From: an archaeon
Lineage (GTDB): Archaea > Nanobdellota > Nanobdellia > Woesearchaeales > GW2011-AR15
DNA length: 43,066 bases
Direction of reading: 5' to 3'
NCBI GenBank assembly: GCA_018657065.1
Contig: JABHXU010000017.1
Location: 1 to 43,066 of the forward strand
The notes under the pieces are model-generated. The model was not told where the DNA came from. It saw nothing but the letters and a program-made list of their open reading frames with translations, and ran no database searches. Shown here piece after piece: positions 1 to 8,358 of this stretch; position 1 is the first letter of the stretch; each line of letters begins with the position of its first letter. The position numbers and the translations under genes are program-made.

Positions 1-130
1 CATATTAAGACAAAGGCTTGCAAGATTAGTTAGAAAAACTTGTGCTTTTTCAAAAAATTTTGAAATGCATGAAGGAATACTTAGGTGGTTTATCCAAGAT
101 TATAATGAAAATATTTATCAGTCAAATTGA
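1..130 (+). mobile_element. IS1-family transposase, C-terminal end only (cut by window edge)
   Basis: Reading from base 2, an open frame ends at the TGA at 128-130. It contains RQRLARLVRKTCAFSKN followed by FEMHEG and a short aromatic tail. This matches the C-terminal signature of IS1 InsB-type DDE transposases (L-x-R-L-x-R-x-x-R-K-T-x-x-F-S-K-x-x-E-x-H). Only about 42 residues are inside the window, so whether the rest of the element is intact cannot be seen. No clear terminal inverted repeat was recognised after the stop. The frame overlaps the start of the SGNH-like fragment that follows, so the element, or a deletion next to it, probably cut that gene. Confidence 0.7.
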
Positions 131-290
131 TCCACCGCCTATTAACAAGAATGATAATTATTTTTCTTTAAATTGTGATGAAAACTTATCTAATGAATAT
201 AAAGTAATTCATCCACCACCACATGTTTATTCTTATTATGCAAAAGAACTGACAAAATTTATGGAAGAAGAGGGAATTATTAATGAATAA
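42..290 (+). pseudogene. truncated SGNH-hydrolase-like gene, C-terminal fragment
   Basis: The open frame begins at a GTG, but only the part from about base 117 is likely to be genuine gene; the first part is the IS1 transposase tail read in another frame. The last ~55 residues align with the C-terminus of the next gene: both have YF-x-LN, then HPP[PS]HVY[SA]YY and an acidic end. It therefore looks like the tail of a tandem paralogue whose body was removed by the IS element or a nearby deletion. The stop overlaps the next start as ATGAATAA (283-290), the same coupling seen at 21163 and 21602, so the two genes were once co-translated. Expression of the remnant is doubtful. Confidence 0.6.
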
Positions 291-1305
291 TAAAATTTGG
301 AAATATTTTTTAATATTTTTTACTATAGTTATTGTTTTAGAACTAGGAATATATGTATCAGATTATGATACCAAATTAGTTAAAAAATCTTTATTTTATT
401 TTGATTATGATTTACCTAATCACAAAATATCAGAAAATAACGAATTACTATACGAATTACAACCATATACATTTCATAGTTACGAAAATAATAGGAAAGT
501 TACAATAAATGAATTTGGGTTTAGAGATAAAAAGAGGACAAAAGAAAAACCTGAAAATATAACAAGAATAATTATTGTAGGAAGTTCAAATACATATGGT
601 TTTGAAGTTAGTGATAATGAAACTTATCCATTTCAATTAGAAAACTATCTTAATGAAAATTATCAGGGAAATTATGAGGTTTGGAATGCAGGAATTTCTA
701 GTTACATGCTGTCTCAAGAACTTGAATTATCAAAAAGAGTTATAAAAAATTATAATCCAGATATTTTGATAATCCAATTAGCTAATGAAGGTAGAAGATT
801 TTTTTTAGAAGATTATGACACTACAGTTTTTTTAAATAACAACAAAGAATTGTTTCATGAAAATATTCCTTTATTAATTTCCGGAAATAATTTTTTTCGT
901 AGTATTCATCATTTTTTTATTGAATATTCTGGAATGTATAGGATAATTTCAATGAAAATTAATCAACTAATTGTTAAAATAAATTTAGAAGACAATTGTG
1001 AAAATATTACCTGCCTTAAACAAAAATATTATGTGAGATATTATTACTATGGTGATTATGTTTCTCAAAAAAAACTTAATGATTTTTTAAGTGAAGATTA
1101 TGATTTTGAAATAATCTTTTTTGATCCTGTTTTTGTCACAACTTTTAACATTGATTTAACAAAAAAAAATATTCATTATTTTTATTTGAATTCTTCAAAC
1201 AAACCTGAAGAATATATGTTATTACATCCACCTTCGCATGTTTATGCTTATTATGTAAATCAATTAGGAAATTATTTAGAAACAAATAATCTTATAGAAA
1301 AATAA
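283..1305 (+). CDS. membrane-anchored SGNH/GDSL-hydrolase family protein
   Basis: 340 residues. One membrane helix lies at about residues 8-26 with the rest predicted outside. SGNH-like blocks are visible: GSSNTYG near residues 100-106 (block I, likely nucleophile Ser102), NAGISSY (block II Gly) and QLANEGRR (block III Asn). The last block is LHPPSHVYAYY, where the His is present but the usual Asp three residues earlier is not obvious. The family includes esterases and acetyl-hydrolases acting on glycans or lipids; the substrate here is unknown. The gene overlaps the truncated paralogue upstream by eight bases and ends four bases before the convergent CcdA gene. Confidence 0.7.
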   Translation: MNNKIWKYFLIFFTIVIVLELGIYVSDYDTKLVKKSLFYFDYDLPNHKISENNELLYELQPYTFHSYENNRKVTINEFGFRDKKRTKEKPENITRIIIVGSSNTYGFEVSDNETYPFQLENYLNENYQGNYEVWNAGISSYMLSQELELSKRVIKNYNPDILIIQLANEGRRFFLEDYDTTVFLNNNKELFHENIPLLISGNNFFRSIHHFFIEYSGMYRIISMKINQLIVKINLEDNCENITCLKQKYYVRYYYYGDYVSQKKLNDFLSEDYDFEIIFFDPVFVTTFNIDLTKKNIHYFYLNSSNKPEEYMLLHPPSHVYAYYVNQLGNYLETNNLIEK

Positions 1306-1308
1306 ATT

Positions 1309-2211
1309 TCACTTCTTTTTTTTAATTAATGAAAAACCAAATATCGTAGCAATACCTAAAACTACAGCAGATCCAAAAATAATCAAACACCTATTACAAA
1401 CGTCGCAACTTTGATCAATGCTACAAGTCATCATTGTTGGGTCTCCAAAATTAAGAATACTGTGGTTACATTGAACAATTGTTGCAGTTAGAATTAAAAT
1501 TAGTGAAATAAATAAAATAATATTTTTAATCTTAAATAGATCTTTTTTTGTATTAACAATAAAAAACGATTTTAATAAAATTATAAACATTAAACCTAAA
1601 AATATAACAGAAACAATTAAATCTTGATGATGAAATGACATTATGGAAGTTGCAAGGTATATTCCTGTTCCAATTAAAATTAGGCTCATTAATTTATTAA
1701 TATTATGAAATATTTTTCCAGTTTTTTTTGCAAAATTTAAAATCTTTCCTGAAAAAAAAGCGAATAAAATTGATGGACTAATGATACCAATTCCAAAAAA
1801 AACTATATCAATAAAAATACCTTTTGAAGTAGCTATCATTAAACTTAAATAAGGAAGTGTACAAGGACTAAAGCTTAACATCAAAGCAAAACTACTTCCT
1901 AGAAGAAATGAATTTTTAATTAATGGAAAATTAAGTGGATTAATTCTGTTAAACAAAGCTAATATTCCTAGAATACTAAAGAGTACTCCCATTCCAACTT
2001 TAATTCCATTTGCAATTGATGATGAAAAAAGACCAAATAATAAATAACCAAATAATACAAATGCAATAATAAAACCTAATATGAATTTACCATAATCAAG
2101 AAAATGTTTTTCTTTATTAAAAAATCTATATAGAACTATAGGAAATAAAACAATTACACAAGGAGTAAATGCTGCAATTATTCCTGAAGCAAGTGATAAA
2201 ATTATGTTCAT
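1309..2211 (-). CDS. ccdA: CcdA/DsbD-type transmembrane thiol-disulfide transporter
   Basis: 300 residues, about seven or eight hydrophobic helices. The two hallmark Cys-Pro regions of the CcdA/DsbD-beta family are present: FTPCVIVLFP in helix 1 (Cys18) and LSFSPCTLPY near residues 113-121 (Cys117). These Cys carry electrons from cytoplasmic thioredoxin across the membrane. A loop between the last two helices holds six further Cys (CNHS, then CSIDQSCDVCNRC), which is unusual for the family and could act as an outward thiol module. A TATA box 26 bases before the ATG implies a leaderless mRNA. Many nearby exported proteins are Cys-rich, so a role in their disulfide handling is plausible but inferred. 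Confidence 0.8.
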   Translation of the reverse strand: MNIILSLASGIIAAFTPCVIVLFPIVLYRFFNKEKHFLDYGKFILGFIIAFVLFGYLLFGLFSSSIANGIKVGMGVLFSILGILALFNRINPLNFPLIKNSFLLGSSFALMLSFSPCTLPYLSLMIATSKGIFIDIVFFGIGIISPSILFAFFSGKILNFAKKTGKIFHNINKLMSLILIGTGIYLATSIMSFHHQDLIVSVIFLGLMFIILLKSFFIVNTKKDLFKIKNIILFISLILILTATIVQCNHSILNFGDPTMMTCSIDQSCDVCNRCLIIFGSAVVLGIATIFGFSLIKKKK

Positions 2212-2233
2212 AAAGAAAAGGTACTAAGAACTT

Positions 2234-2243
2234 CTATATATTA
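2234..2243 (-). promoter_or_regulatory. TATA box for the CcdA gene
   Basis: A TATATA-type element is centred about 26 bases upstream of the ATG at 2211 on the minus strand. This spacing puts transcription start at or next to the start codon, typical of archaeal leaderless genes. Confidence 0.5.
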
Positions 2244-2267
2244 TTTTGTTTGAACCCTTAAACATTC

Positions 2268-2741
2268 TTAAGGTTTACAGATCCCTAAAGAAACTACAAT
2301 GTTATTCGGTTCATCACTAATAATTGATGTAGCAAGGTATGCTTTTTCTTTGAAATCAGTACAACCACCATAACTAAATTCAATTTTTTTATCACTACTT
2401 TTTTTCGCATAAAAAATATAGGGTTTTTGCCATTTATCTAAAGTTTCACTAAATATTTTTTTAATTTCAAAAGTAGCATAATCGCAGGAATTTGAACCTG
2501 GACATTTACTATTATCATTAAAACAATCTTGAATAATTACTGAAAAATCAGGACCACATTGAGTATCCGTTCTCATTAGAATATTTAATACAGATTGAGA
2601 AAGTTGTGAATCAATAATGTCATTTTTATTATCAATATTTTTATTTGAAAATAGTATAAAAAATATTATTATTACTAAAAGAATTACAACTAATACAAGT
2701 CCAATTATTTCTGCTTGTCCCTTATTAGCTGTAGATTTCAA
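2268..2741 (-). CDS. pilin-like protein, cassette family C (minus-strand copy)
   Basis: 157 residues starting at a TTG. The N-terminus has NKGQAEIIG followed by a hydrophobic helix of about 20 residues, the class III (pilin-like) signal layout. The exported part has the pattern QSVLN-ILMRT then an I-I-x-DC motif and several Cys, ending in GICKP. It is homologous to the protein at 13383-13880 (QSFLN-TLMNT, IIKDCYS, ending MICDV), including a shared stretch around LDxWQKxYxxxxxK. The gene overlaps the upstream family B gene by 17 bases, so the three minus-strand genes form one transcription unit. Function is not known; a minor pilin or surface subunit is inferred. Confidence 0.65.
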   Translation of the reverse strand: MKSTANKGQAEIIGLVLVVILLVIIIFFILFSNKNIDNKNDIIDSQLSQSVLNILMRTDTQCGPDFSVIIQDCFNDNSKCPGSNSCDYATFEIKKIFSETLDKWQKPYIFYAKKSSDKKIEFSYGGCTDFKEKAYLATSIISDEPNNIVVSLGICKP

Positions 2742-3216
2742 TTTCTATCACTCCAAAATTTTTCTTTGCTTCAAGAGCATTATATACAATTACAGGATTA
2801 AAAAAGGTTTGAGTAGAAGTAAGGTCCTCAGGAACATTATTGTAAATTTCAGTTGTTTGCCAATCAGTTTCATATTCATTAATTGTAATTTTTGCGTGTC
2901 CAAATAATTGATTATAATATAACTGATTTTTTGAAACAGTATTAGCAAAAGAATCAATTGCTAGTTTATCATAACAATCTTTTAGAATTACATTTTCAAA
3001 ACTACATCTTAACTCAGGTAAATAATCCATTATTTGTGCTTTTTTATATTCAGTTAATAAAACAAGTTGTTCAATTTGTGTTCTTGCGTTTGCTTTATCT
3101 TTTGCTACAACAACAACAAGTACAAAAAATAAACTTATGAATAAAAATAATACTATGAAAACAGTTTGCATTGTTTCTAGTTGTGCTTTCTTTGATTGTA
3201 TTTTTTGTAGTTTCAT
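2725..3216 (-). CDS. pilin-like protein, cassette family B (minus-strand copy)
   Basis: 163 residues. The basic N-terminus has SKKAQLETMQ before a hydrophobic helix at about residues 16-38. The exported part contains YKKAQIMDYLPELRCS and a D-C-Y motif. The same layout (KKSQVLNFLPEMQCS, DPDCYD) occurs in the 167-residue protein at 12877-13380, and both end in a GVIEIEIYS / GIIYLKIYK type strand. It lies one base after the family A gene and overlaps family C. A pilin-like or pseudopilin-like membrane-anchored subunit is the best description; no enzymatic motif is visible. Confidence 0.65.
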   Translation of the reverse strand: MKLQKIQSKKAQLETMQTVFIVLFLFISLFFVLVVVVAKDKANARTQIEQLVLLTEYKKAQIMDYLPELRCSFENVILKDCYDKLAIDSFANTVSKNQLYYNQLFGHAKITINEYETDWQTTEIYNNVPEDLTSTQTFFNPVIVYNALEAKKNFGVIEIEIYS

Positions 3217-3217
3217 T

Positions 3218-4273
3218 TTAATATACAGGTGGACAGCTTAATTTTACAAGCACTTTATTATCCTTAACTAAAACTATTGCATAATTATACAACTCATTAT
3301 AATGTGCTTTTGTGTGTTTAATATCTGTTGTTAATCTAATTATTTCATTTAATCTTACTTTTGCATTGGAGTAAGGGCATTGTTGAAGAGAAGACAATTT
3401 TTCAACTCTATCTAATCTAGTTTCTGCTACTTTTTTAAGTTTTTCAAATGCTCTTTTCATTCCACATTTATATCTAGTTGGATCTTCTGAATAAATTGCT
3501 GCAATTAATGAAGCTTCATCAACATAATACACATCCCCAATAGGGACAAAATTATTTCCTTGTTTAATATAATAAGTAACTCTTCCAAAATCATAAATTC
3601 TATATTCATTTTTAAAACGGCTCTCAAATAAATCACCGTTTGAAAAACTACTAAATCCTGGGTCAATAGGTGTAATTTGAACTAAACTTACATCTTTATC
3701 ATCAATATTTTTTAAACTTCCAAGTTGAGATACTCTAGGATTCTCTTCAAAGGTTATATACCGAATTTTATCATAATTTTCATTATCAATTTCTCGATAA
3801 TTTCTGACTGTAGTTTTATCAATATTTGAAGGAAGACTAGTATTAAGAGCTGCCATTTCCGGTGAATCTTTTAATACATATTTAACTTGATTACTTGTAA
3901 TATAAGTAAAAAATTCAGATTTAAATGGAAGCTGAAAATACTTACTATACCCTAACATTTTTCCTGAAATCGTATCTGGAGAAAAAATTACATCTCTAAT
4001 TTCAACGTGTCCTATTTCTGATTCTTCAATAGTGTAATAACCACAGGTAAATTCAAATCTTGCTCCACCGAGTTCTACTAAATTTTCAGATTGGACATTT
4101 AATTGAGTTGTTTTTAAAATTAAATCAGTATATGTCTTAACATCAGTAACATATGATTCAGTTGCAGTTCTTTTTAATTTAGGAACTATAGAAATACCTG
4201 CTAATAGAATTATCCCTCCAATAATTAAAATATATATCCAATTAAATTGGATGCTCACCTGCCCTTTTTTCAT
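3218..4273 (-). CDS. pilin-like protein, cassette family A (minus-strand copy)
   Basis: 351 residues. The N-terminus MKKGQVSIQFNWIYI precedes a hydrophobic helix and a large exported domain. It is clearly paralogous to the protein at 11868-12875: both have the QFNWIY start, NYDKIRYITFE versus NYDRIRFFTSE, YYVDEASLIAAIYSED versus YYLDDTTLLAAIYADN, a central Cys-x-M motif and a C-terminal SCP-x-VY. The C-terminal third is predicted helical. It is first in the minus-strand unit A-B-C. A TATA-like element about 26 bases upstream of the ATG suggests leaderless transcription. Function is unknown; it is probably the largest subunit of a three-part envelope module. Confidence 0.65.
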   Translation of the reverse strand: MKKGQVSIQFNWIYILIIGGIILLAGISIVPKLKRTATESYVTDVKTYTDLILKTTQLNVQSENLVELGGARFEFTCGYYTIEESEIGHVEIRDVIFSPDTISGKMLGYSKYFQLPFKSEFFTYITSNQVKYVLKDSPEMAALNTSLPSNIDKTTVRNYREIDNENYDKIRYITFEENPRVSQLGSLKNIDDKDVSLVQITPIDPGFSSFSNGDLFESRFKNEYRIYDFGRVTYYIKQGNNFVPIGDVYYVDEASLIAAIYSEDPTRYKCGMKRAFEKLKKVAETRLDRVEKLSSLQQCPYSNAKVRLNEIIRLTTDIKHTKAHYNELYNYAIVLVKDNKVLVKLSCPPVY

Positions 4274-4366
4274 GAATGTAAAATATTGTAATAATTTAAG
4301 TTATTAAATTTTTGTGTTAGAGATTATAAAGAAAACTTAATAAACCTATTAATTTCTATTTTTTTC
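4274..4366. promoter_or_regulatory. divergent promoter region for the A-B-C unit and the 777-residue surface protein
   Basis: This 93-base intergenic stretch separates two divergent genes. TATA-like elements lie near 4292-4300 (minus strand) and 4336-4345 (plus strand, CTTAATAAAC). Each is about 26 bases before its ATG, so both transcripts are probably leaderless. The arrangement would let both arms of the surface gene region respond together. Confidence 0.45.
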
Positions 4367-6700
4367 ATGCGTAAAAAATCTCAAGTAACAATTTTTGTTA
4401 TTTTAATTATAATAATTCTAGTTGTTGCTGGATTTATGTTTTTTTCAACAAACAAAGCAAGAATTGATGAAATTAGAGTTTCTCAAGACACAAATCTAAA
4501 AGAAATAACTCCAGTTAAAATTTATATTGAAAATGTAATTAGAGATTTAATGATTGATGGACTTTTTATTTTAGGAAAACAAGGTGGAGTAATGTATGAA
4601 ACAACATGGCCTTATTGTAAACAAGAAGATCCAGTTTATACAAAAGAGCATAGAATGTGTAATCAATCAGGAACATATGATTATTTGAATTATCCTAAAT
4701 ATTTAGAAAATACTCCTTATTTGCATCAGAGAGTTGGTGTTGGAATTAATGAATCAAGATTTGATGAACCTGATATGGTAACACATGCGAGTAAAGAACC
4801 TTTGCAACAACCTTATGCTTATCCTCATTATGGACTAGAAAAAGCAAGTGGATATTTGTATGGTTCAAATACACCTTTTCCAGTTATAACAGGTATGTCT
4901 CACCCTAAATCAATTGAATATCAATTGTCAAATTTTACTGCGGTTCATTTTCCTTCAATGCTTGATTTTACAGATTTTGAAAGAAGAGGTTATGATATTG
5001 AGGTTCAACCAGGATATCCTAGAGTTACAATAAAAGTAAATGAAAATGATGTAACAGCTAGAGTTTATTATAATGTAACAGTTGATAAATCGGGAATAAG
5101 ATATGTTTATGATGAATTTTTTGTTGATATTGATTATAGTTTTAAACGACTATATTTGTTTATTCAAAAGTTAATTGAGAAAGATACAACAACTTTAGAT
5201 AATATTATGGATTATAAGATGAAAGATGATCTAGGGGAAACAATTGGTGAAGTTTATAGATTAGAAGACGCAAAAGGTCCGCCTAAATATGATTATGACA
5301 TGATTTATGTTATAGATAGATCTTTTGACTGGCAATTAATGTATAATAGAGGAGACGATTATAATCCAGAACCTGAATACTACACATTTTATTTTTTAAG
5401 AGAGAATAGACCTGCGGATGCGAGTACTGTTTATTTTGAACCTGCAAAAGTCATTGCAGGAGATCCAATAACTTGGTATTGTCCTAATTTCCAAACAATT
5501 GGGCAATTTTTTGATCCAGATGAAGATGATATGTACACACCTGATTTTCCTTTTACAAATCCACAATGGTATCAGTGGTATAGTCGAGGGGATTTGTTGA
5601 TAGTTAAAAATGTTGAAAAAAATGTAAAAAGTTTAGTTGGTGGCGATGTTTATTATGAATGCCCTGTAATTGAGGAAATAAAATTTCATAATGAACCGGA
5701 CTCAAGAGATAAGGGACCCTCTTGGACTAAAATGTTAGGTGCTTGTGGTAATAATCAATACTACAAATCTTCTGGCACAACTGAAGAAGATGTGGGAGAT
5801 GTGATTATCTTAAAAGTTGGAGATCAAATGGATTTTCCAATCGGAGCAAAATTTCCAGCTCCATTAAGATATCCTGATTCACCTATTCTTGAGCAAGGTT
5901 TTGGTAGGTTAAATGATGTTATTTCCTTTAGACCTGTTCAGTGTGAAAAAGGGTTACCTCTTTGTGGAGACTCTCGTGAAACCTGCGGAGGAGAAGATGG
6001 AGGAAATTACTGGAAATTCAACAAGCCTGCAAGTCCACCTCAATTAGAAGATCATTGTTTAAAATATTGTTATAAAAAACAAGCAGTGTACACTGGACCA
6101 GGTCCGAATGACTATAGTTGTGAACCACTGAAAGATGGCTGTATTGAGTATGCCGTTATGAAGTGGCATGTTGATCACAAAGGAGAATGTGTTCCATATT
6201 ATGATATTGAGGAAGGTCCTATAAGAATTGAGCCTGTTGGATATTGTGATAAGTCTTATCCTCTTGCAGGGTCTGGTTGTCATGATGTTGAACAAAGCAT
6301 CTGTGAATCCTTTGCTTTTGATGAACCAAGTCCCGCCGATCACTCAGCATCAACAATAGGAAAAATCGTTTGCTGCGCAAATCATGATGGAACATGTCAA
6401 GATATTTTAGAAAGTGAATGTGATCCTGAAAAAGGATGGACACTTGTTTCAGATGCTGATTTTTGTAATCAATTAGAAGAATGTCAAGTTGGTTGTTGTA
6501 GTATAAGAGGATCAAAACAAATACTTGCTAAACAAAAATGGGAATGTACTTCTTTATGTAAAGATTCTGGGCAATGTGATTGTGATACAGCAACTGTCAA
6601 AGGGTTAGATACATGTAATCCAATGGGAGATGGATGGGACTGGGACCCAAATATTGCAGCTTGTCCTCAAGCTTACAATTATATAAAAAAAGGAGATTAA
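4367..6700 (+). CDS. large Cys-rich surface protein with class III-like signal
   Basis: 777 residues. MRKKSQVTIFV plus a hydrophobic helix (about residues 8-27) gives the same N-terminal layout as the pilin-like proteins nearby. The exported region is rich in aromatic and acidic residues. From about residue 515 to the end it becomes Cys-rich, with clusters such as CEKGLPLCGD, CCANHDGTC and CQVGCCS, suggesting several small disulfide domains. No catalytic motif was recognised. The DPANN Cys-rich anchored surface-protein type is familiar, but its role is not known. Its N-terminal motif and neighbours suggest a structural or adhesive part of the envelope apparatus. Confidence 0.65.
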   Translation: MRKKSQVTIFVILIIIILVVAGFMFFSTNKARIDEIRVSQDTNLKEITPVKIYIENVIRDLMIDGLFILGKQGGVMYETTWPYCKQEDPVYTKEHRMCNQSGTYDYLNYPKYLENTPYLHQRVGVGINESRFDEPDMVTHASKEPLQQPYAYPHYGLEKASGYLYGSNTPFPVITGMSHPKSIEYQLSNFTAVHFPSMLDFTDFERRGYDIEVQPGYPRVTIKVNENDVTARVYYNVTVDKSGIRYVYDEFFVDIDYSFKRLYLFIQKLIEKDTTTLDNIMDYKMKDDLGETIGEVYRLEDAKGPPKYDYDMIYVIDRSFDWQLMYNRGDDYNPEPEYYTFYFLRENRPADASTVYFEPAKVIAGDPITWYCPNFQTIGQFFDPDEDDMYTPDFPFTNPQWYQWYSRGDLLIVKNVEKNVKSLVGGDVYYECPVIEEIKFHNEPDSRDKGPSWTKMLGACGNNQYYKSSGTTEEDVGDVIILKVGDQMDFPIGAKFPAPLRYPDSPILEQGFGRLNDVISFRPVQCEKGLPLCGDSRETCGGEDGGNYWKFNKPASPPQLEDHCLKYCYKKQAVYTGPGPNDYSCEPLKDGCIEYAVMKWHVDHKGECVPYYDIEEGPIRIEPVGYCDKSYPLAGSGCHDVEQSICESFAFDEPSPADHSASTIGKIVCCANHDGTCQDILESECDPEKGWTLVSDADFCNQLEECQVGCCSIRGSKQILAKQKWECTSLCKDSGQCDCDTATVKGLDTCNPMGDGWDWDPNIAACPQAYNYIKKGD

Positions 6701-6771
6701 ATTTTTGCACTTTTTCTAATATGTCAGAAATAAAATTCAGATCATGATCAAAAGAAGTTTGAATTGTTTTA

Positions 6772-7929
6772 TCAAACTTTTTTGACATAGAAAAATACTG
6801 AATTAAATATTAGAATAATTCCTAGCATTAATATTGCCATATAAATAGAAAACAAGTCAGCAAAATATCCCATAATAGGTAATATTACAATTTTTCCTAG
6901 TGATTTAGATAATTCTAAAATTGATCCTAAAGTAGCTCTTTGTTTAGAATGAACTAAATTATGAAATTCATTATTTGCTATTGGTGATCTAATGTTTTCA
7001 ATAATTATCACAACAAAAAATAAAATTACACCAACAATTGAAACATGACCTAAACCTAAAACAAATAATGGAATAATTCCAATTATTGACATTAAATTAA
7101 TTGTTTTAATTGTTCCAAACTTTTTTTCAATTAAATGTGAATACCTTACTACAACAGCAGCTAAACCTAAAGCAATTGAATAAATTATTCCAAACATTTC
7201 TATAGGAACTTTGGCGTCAATCATGTATGGTTGAATAAATTTACTTAGTGCAGCAACAATAGCTGCAAAGACCATTATATTTGCTGTAATTTTAAAGAGT
7301 GATTTATTTTTTGATATTTGTTTTATTGAACTTATTCCATGTTTAAAAGAACCTTTTAAATTATTTTCTTTATGAGAATGTTCTTTAATTTTTACCCAAG
7401 TTATTGAAAGAAAATAATTAAATAATGCTGGAACTGCAGCAATAAAAAAAACAATATTATATCCAAAAGATTTTGCTAAAAAACCACCAACTAATGCAGC
7501 TAAAGATTCTGAAATTCTTGCATAATATTTTTGTTTTCCTTTTACCTCAGTATATGTTGGGTTTTTTGGATTTTGTTTTAAGTAATCAAAAGCATATGCA
7601 GTTTCTGTTCCTGTTCTAAAAGAATTACCTAGTTCGTATAATAATTGTGAAAGTAAAAACATCCAAAAATTATTTGAAAAACCAAATAAAACATATGATA
7701 AAAATATACCAAATTTTGAAATAATTATACTTCTTCTTTTTCCATATAAATCCGCAAAAATTCCCGTAGGAATTTCGATAATTAAACTAAAAATAGATCC
7801 AATTGTAAATATCCAAAAAATTTCTTTAAAATTAAGATGGTGGAGTTGTAAAAATAAGATTAAAATTGGAGTAAAATATGTTTGATTTTTTAAAAAAGAA
7901 GTTAAATAAAATTTGGTAACTTGTTTCAT
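6772..7929 (-). CDS. major facilitator superfamily transporter
   Basis: 385 residues with 10-12 hydrophobic helices. The MFS motif A is visible in the loop after the second helix as GIFADLYGKRRSI, and SFRTGTETAYAFDYL matches a helix-4 region of MFS drug/metabolite exporters. The length is usual for the family. The substrate cannot be read from the sequence. It begins two bases after the stop of the EncFtn gene, so the two form an operon. An iron or metal export/import role is tempting from context but only an inference. Confidence 0.8.
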   Translation of the reverse strand: MKQVTKFYLTSFLKNQTYFTPILILFLQLHHLNFKEIFWIFTIGSIFSLIIEIPTGIFADLYGKRRSIIISKFGIFLSYVLFGFSNNFWMFLLSQLLYELGNSFRTGTETAYAFDYLKQNPKNPTYTEVKGKQKYYARISESLAALVGGFLAKSFGYNIVFFIAAVPALFNYFLSITWVKIKEHSHKENNLKGSFKHGISSIKQISKNKSLFKITANIMVFAAIVAALSKFIQPYMIDAKVPIEMFGIIYSIALGLAAVVVRYSHLIEKKFGTIKTINLMSIIGIIPLFVLGLGHVSIVGVILFFVVIIIENIRSPIANNEFHNLVHSKQRATLGSILELSKSLGKIVILPIMGYFADLFSIYMAILMLGIILIFNSVFFYVKKV

Positions 7930-7931
7930 GA

Positions 7932-8204
7932 TTAATGATTGATTTCTTTATCACTAAATAAATATTCCTTTAATTCTTTTTCAAAATCTTTATCATTTCT
8001 TCTAAGCCATTCAATTAACATTGCAGCATGTTCTTTTTCTTCGTTAGCATTATGGATCATGATTTTTTTTAATGTTTCATCTTTAGTTGCATCTGCTCTT
8101 TGATGATACAAATCAACAGCTTCAAGTTCTTCTCTTAGAGAATCAATAGCTCTTCTTTTGTTAAATGTATTTTCAGATATTTTTGAAATTTCTTCATATG
8201 TCAT
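7932..8204 (-). CDS. encapsulin-type ferritin-like protein (EncFtn)
   Basis: 90 residues from the ATG at 8204, chosen because GGTG lies six bases before it; an in-frame TTG at 8216 would add four residues. Counting from that TTG, the sequence matches encapsulated ferritins: SLREELEAVDLYHQRAD and HNANEEKEHAAMLIEWLRR. The ferroxidase residues are present with the expected 30-residue spacing (Glu30, Glu60, His63), as are the entry-site Glu29 and Glu32. The Trp usual next to the VD-x-Y motif is Leu. EncFtn oxidises Fe(II) as a ring-shaped decamer and normally sits inside an encapsulin shell. No shell gene is in the window. The MFS gene follows immediately. Confidence 0.85.
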   Translation of the reverse strand: MTYEEISKISENTFNKRRAIDSLREELEAVDLYHQRADATKDETLKKIMIHNANEEKEHAAMLIEWLRRNDKDFEKELKEYLFSDKEINH

Positions 8205-8222
8205 AATTAACACCAATTAAGT

Positions 8223-8246
8223 AAGATTGAATTTAATCTTATAAAC
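8223..8246 (-). promoter_or_regulatory. EncFtn promoter with overlapping inverted repeat
   Basis: On the minus strand a TATA element (GTTTATAAG, about 8239-8246) is followed at once by AAGATT-AAATTC-AATCTT, a perfect 6-base inverted repeat with a 6-base spacer (8223-8240), then the GGTG ribosome site. The palindrome covers the space between TATA and the expected transcription start, where an archaeal repressor would block initiation. It does not match the DtxR/MDR1 consensus. Confidence 0.4.
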
Positions 8247-8307
8247 TTTTACTTTCTAGTTTTAATCCAAATTTTTTTGAGTTGTCTATGAGAGGATATT
8301 AGGAAAA

Positions 8308-8317
8308 TTATATAAAC
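8308..8317 (+). promoter_or_regulatory. TATA box for the 950-residue surface protein gene
   Basis: TTATATAAAC lies about 47 bases before the GTG start at 8359. GGTGA at 8350-8354 is a good ribosome site 4-5 bases from that GTG, so this transcript has a short leader of about 20 bases. Confidence 0.5.
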
Positions 8318-8358
8318 TCTTAATCTTCTTTAATAACATAAAAAAAGCTGGTGAAACT

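Noticed and set aside
6597-6788. 63-codon minus-strand ORF starting MSKKFDKTIQTSF
   Set aside because: Most of it is antisense to the end of the 777-residue gene; only about 30 codons lie in the gap, and it overlaps the MFS gene end. No promoter or family was recognised.
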